Shown here: positions 6,959 to 7,590 of the stretch, one piece after another
Position numbering within the stretch: position 1 is the first letter of the stretch
Layout: each line of letters opens with the position of its first letter
NCBI GenBank assembly: GCA_003354225.1
Contig: PIVH01000138.1
Coordinates: 1-7,590 of the forward strand
Reading direction: 5' to 3'
Origin: Globobulimina sp.
Lineage: Eukaryota > Foraminifera > Rotaliida
DNA length: 7,590 nucleotides
The notes under the pieces: model-generated
What the model saw: the letters and a program-made list of their open reading frames with translations, nothing else
The model's database searches: none
What the model was told of the DNA's origin: nothing
Translations under genes and position numbers: made by a program

Positions 6959-6975
6959 AAAAAAAAAAGAGAGGG
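6959..6975. other. A10 run followed by GAGAGGG
   Basis: Ten A residues, then GAGAGGG, make a 17-nt purine run on the plus strand. On the element strand it is a polypyrimidine run (CCCTCTC then T10) followed by AAG. It lies inside the LTR. It may be simple-sequence DNA. On the transcript it would be a pyrimidine tract resembling those before splice acceptors. Confidence 0.5.
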
Positions 6976-7054
6976 CGTAGTATAGAAATAGATGAGGGTG
7001 GCCTACCGGCAGAGCTCTACTGTCTAGGTCTAGTTTAGTGTTGTTAGTTTTAAG

Positions 7055-7096
7055 CTGTATACAGTGACTTATGCATATATGCGATTGTGGGTACCC
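7055..7096. promoter_or_regulatory. Cluster of three perfect palindromes in the LTR, with a TATA-like core
   Basis: CTGTATACAG (7055-7064), GCATATATGC (7073-7082) and GGGTACCC (7089-7096) are each perfect palindromes within 42 bp. The middle one contains TATATG and could act as a TATA-like element. Palindromes of this size are typical of dimeric regulator sites. Promoter activity is inferred only from the position within the LTR. Confidence 0.35.
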
Positions 7097-7121
7097 GTGA
7101 TATGTATTTACCTTATTTATC

Positions 7122-7135
7122 TTTATTTCTTTATT
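7122..7135 (-). terminator. Two AATAAA polyadenylation-like hexamers in the LTR
   Basis: The element strand carries AATAAA at 7135-7130 and again at 7127-7122, inside an AT-rich stretch about 205-215 nt from the start of the LTR. Further AATAAA hexamers lie at 6916-6911, 6875-6870 and 6815-6810. The AT richness makes each one weak evidence. LTRs carry the transcript's polyadenylation signal, so one of these is likely used, but I cannot say which. Confidence 0.35.
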
Positions 7136-7339
7136 ATAATTATTTCTCTTTACTGTAAGGCTGTCTTTCGTGGATAATTTCTAAACACTTGACCCCCCAA
7201 TTGTGGAGACTCCTCTGGTAGTGTTGACTACTTTGTCGAGAGAATGACTGAATTAAGATAACGTTTCTAGGTTTCACTAAGTCTCAAGTAAGTCAATCAA
7301 AACGTCACAAACAATGGTCAAGTCACAGGATCTACATCA

Positions 7340-7353
7340 CCCCTTTCTTTAAA
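7340..7353 (-). other. Polypurine tract of the upstream element
   Basis: The element strand reads TTTAAAGAAAGGGG here, ending exactly at the TG that opens the LTR at 7339. It matches the position and GGGG end of the tract at 169-177. Its purine run is longer (AAAGAAAGGGG) than that of the central element. Confidence 0.75.
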
Positions 7354-7362
7354 GCATACTAG

Positions 7363-7590
7363 TCAGTCATCAATCAATACGGTCTCTTCATTTATCATAG
7401 TCAGAAACGTTTCGCTATTCGGTTTATAATTAATTTGTAACATTGGATTGCATGCATATGCGAAGAATAATCGGTTATAGCACAATGCCTTACGCAATGT
7501 GGTTAATTCTAATTTATGCGATTTATCATTCAATTTATCCGCAATATCATCAATATTATGTATCGAATATGTTAACAACACATCCATTGG
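7363..7590 (-). CDS. pol: C-terminal end of pol from a second, upstream element (partial)
   Basis: The last 75 codons of a second pol gene; the frame continues past the window edge at 7590. The first 43 residues seen, starting PMDVLLTYSIH, are identical to residues 1563-1605 of the central Pol. The last 32 differ at many positions (for example FAYACNPML versus FVYANNPIL), and the final residues are VLIDD versus ISTN. It ends in TGA, followed by the purine tract at 7340-7353. This proves that a second element of the same family lies directly upstream in the same orientation. The segment lies beyond the GPY module of integrase, so no catalytic residue can be checked for this copy. Confidence 0.9.
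   Translation of the reverse strand, partial: PMDVLLTYSIHNIDDIADKLNDKSHKLELTTLRKALCYNRLFFAYACNPMLQINYKPNSETFLTMINEETVLIDD

Larger units (their letters stand above)
6717..7339 (-). mobile_element. LTR shared by the two elements, type B (downstream boundary provisional)
   Basis: The 7339 end is firm: on the element strand TGATGTAGAT follows the purine tract ending in GGGG, as at 168. Positions 7200-7339 align with the LTR at 13-168. This region serves as the 3' LTR of the upstream element and the 5' LTR of the central one, since gag follows on one side and a pol end precedes on the other. The other end cannot be fixed, because the matching part of the type-A LTR is outside the window and no clear primer-binding site is seen. 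I place it at 6717, where the plus strand reads TGACATCAAAC, which would give TG...CA termini and a length of 623 nt. Ends up to a few hundred bases away are possible. It contains AT-rich DNA with several AATAAA hexamers, a cluster of palindromes (7055-7096) and an A10 run (6959-6968). Confidence 0.6.

Noticed and set aside
6480-6960. Plus-strand ORFs of 62-79 codons in the leader and LTR
   Set aside because: They are hydrophobic, low-complexity translations of AT-rich non-coding DNA, with no conserved features.

Overview
The window carries one complete, apparently intact Ty3/gypsy-type LTR retrotransposon, read right to left on the minus strand, and the 3' end of a second, closely related copy directly upstream of it. 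The host is a eukaryote: the element is of the gag-pol LTR class, both ORFs use the standard code, and the DNA is AT-rich and intergenic-like. The sequence does not let me name the host lineage. No cellular gene, tRNA, rRNA or CRISPR array is visible, and there is no envelope ORF.

Layout in element order (decreasing coordinates). 7590-7363 is the C-terminal end of the pol gene of an upstream element. 7353-7340 is its polypurine tract. About 7339-6717 is an LTR shared by the two elements (call it type B; only its U3 end at 7339 is well fixed). 6716-6469 is an untranslated leader with repeats, a hairpin and short upstream ORFs. 6468-5035 is gag, with an RGG box and two CCHC zinc knuckles. 5105-195 is pol (open from 5153), in the +1 frame relative to gag, with protease, reverse transcriptase, RNase H and integrase. 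177-169 is the polypurine tract of the central element, and 168-1 is the start of its own 3' LTR (type A), which runs out of the window.

Gag would form the virus-like particle and bind RNA. Pol would be made as a Gag-Pol fusion by +1 frameshifting in the 119-nt overlap, then copy the RNA (RT/RNase H) and insert the cDNA (integrase). All catalytic residues of RT, RNase H and integrase are present. The protease has DEG where DTG or DSG is usual. Pol also has an unusually long, charged linker between RNase H and integrase.

The most informative signal is structural. The two pol tails are identical over the 105 nt available (315-419 versus 7486-7590), then switch abruptly to 16 differences in the next 74 nt and stay diverged through the stop codon, the polypurine tract and into the LTRs. 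The central element therefore sits between two LTRs of different type, although LTRs are identical when an element inserts. The simplest reading is a recombinant tandem array, for example a one-LTR circle of a type-B element recombined into the pol body of a resident type-A element. A chimeric assembly is the main alternative.
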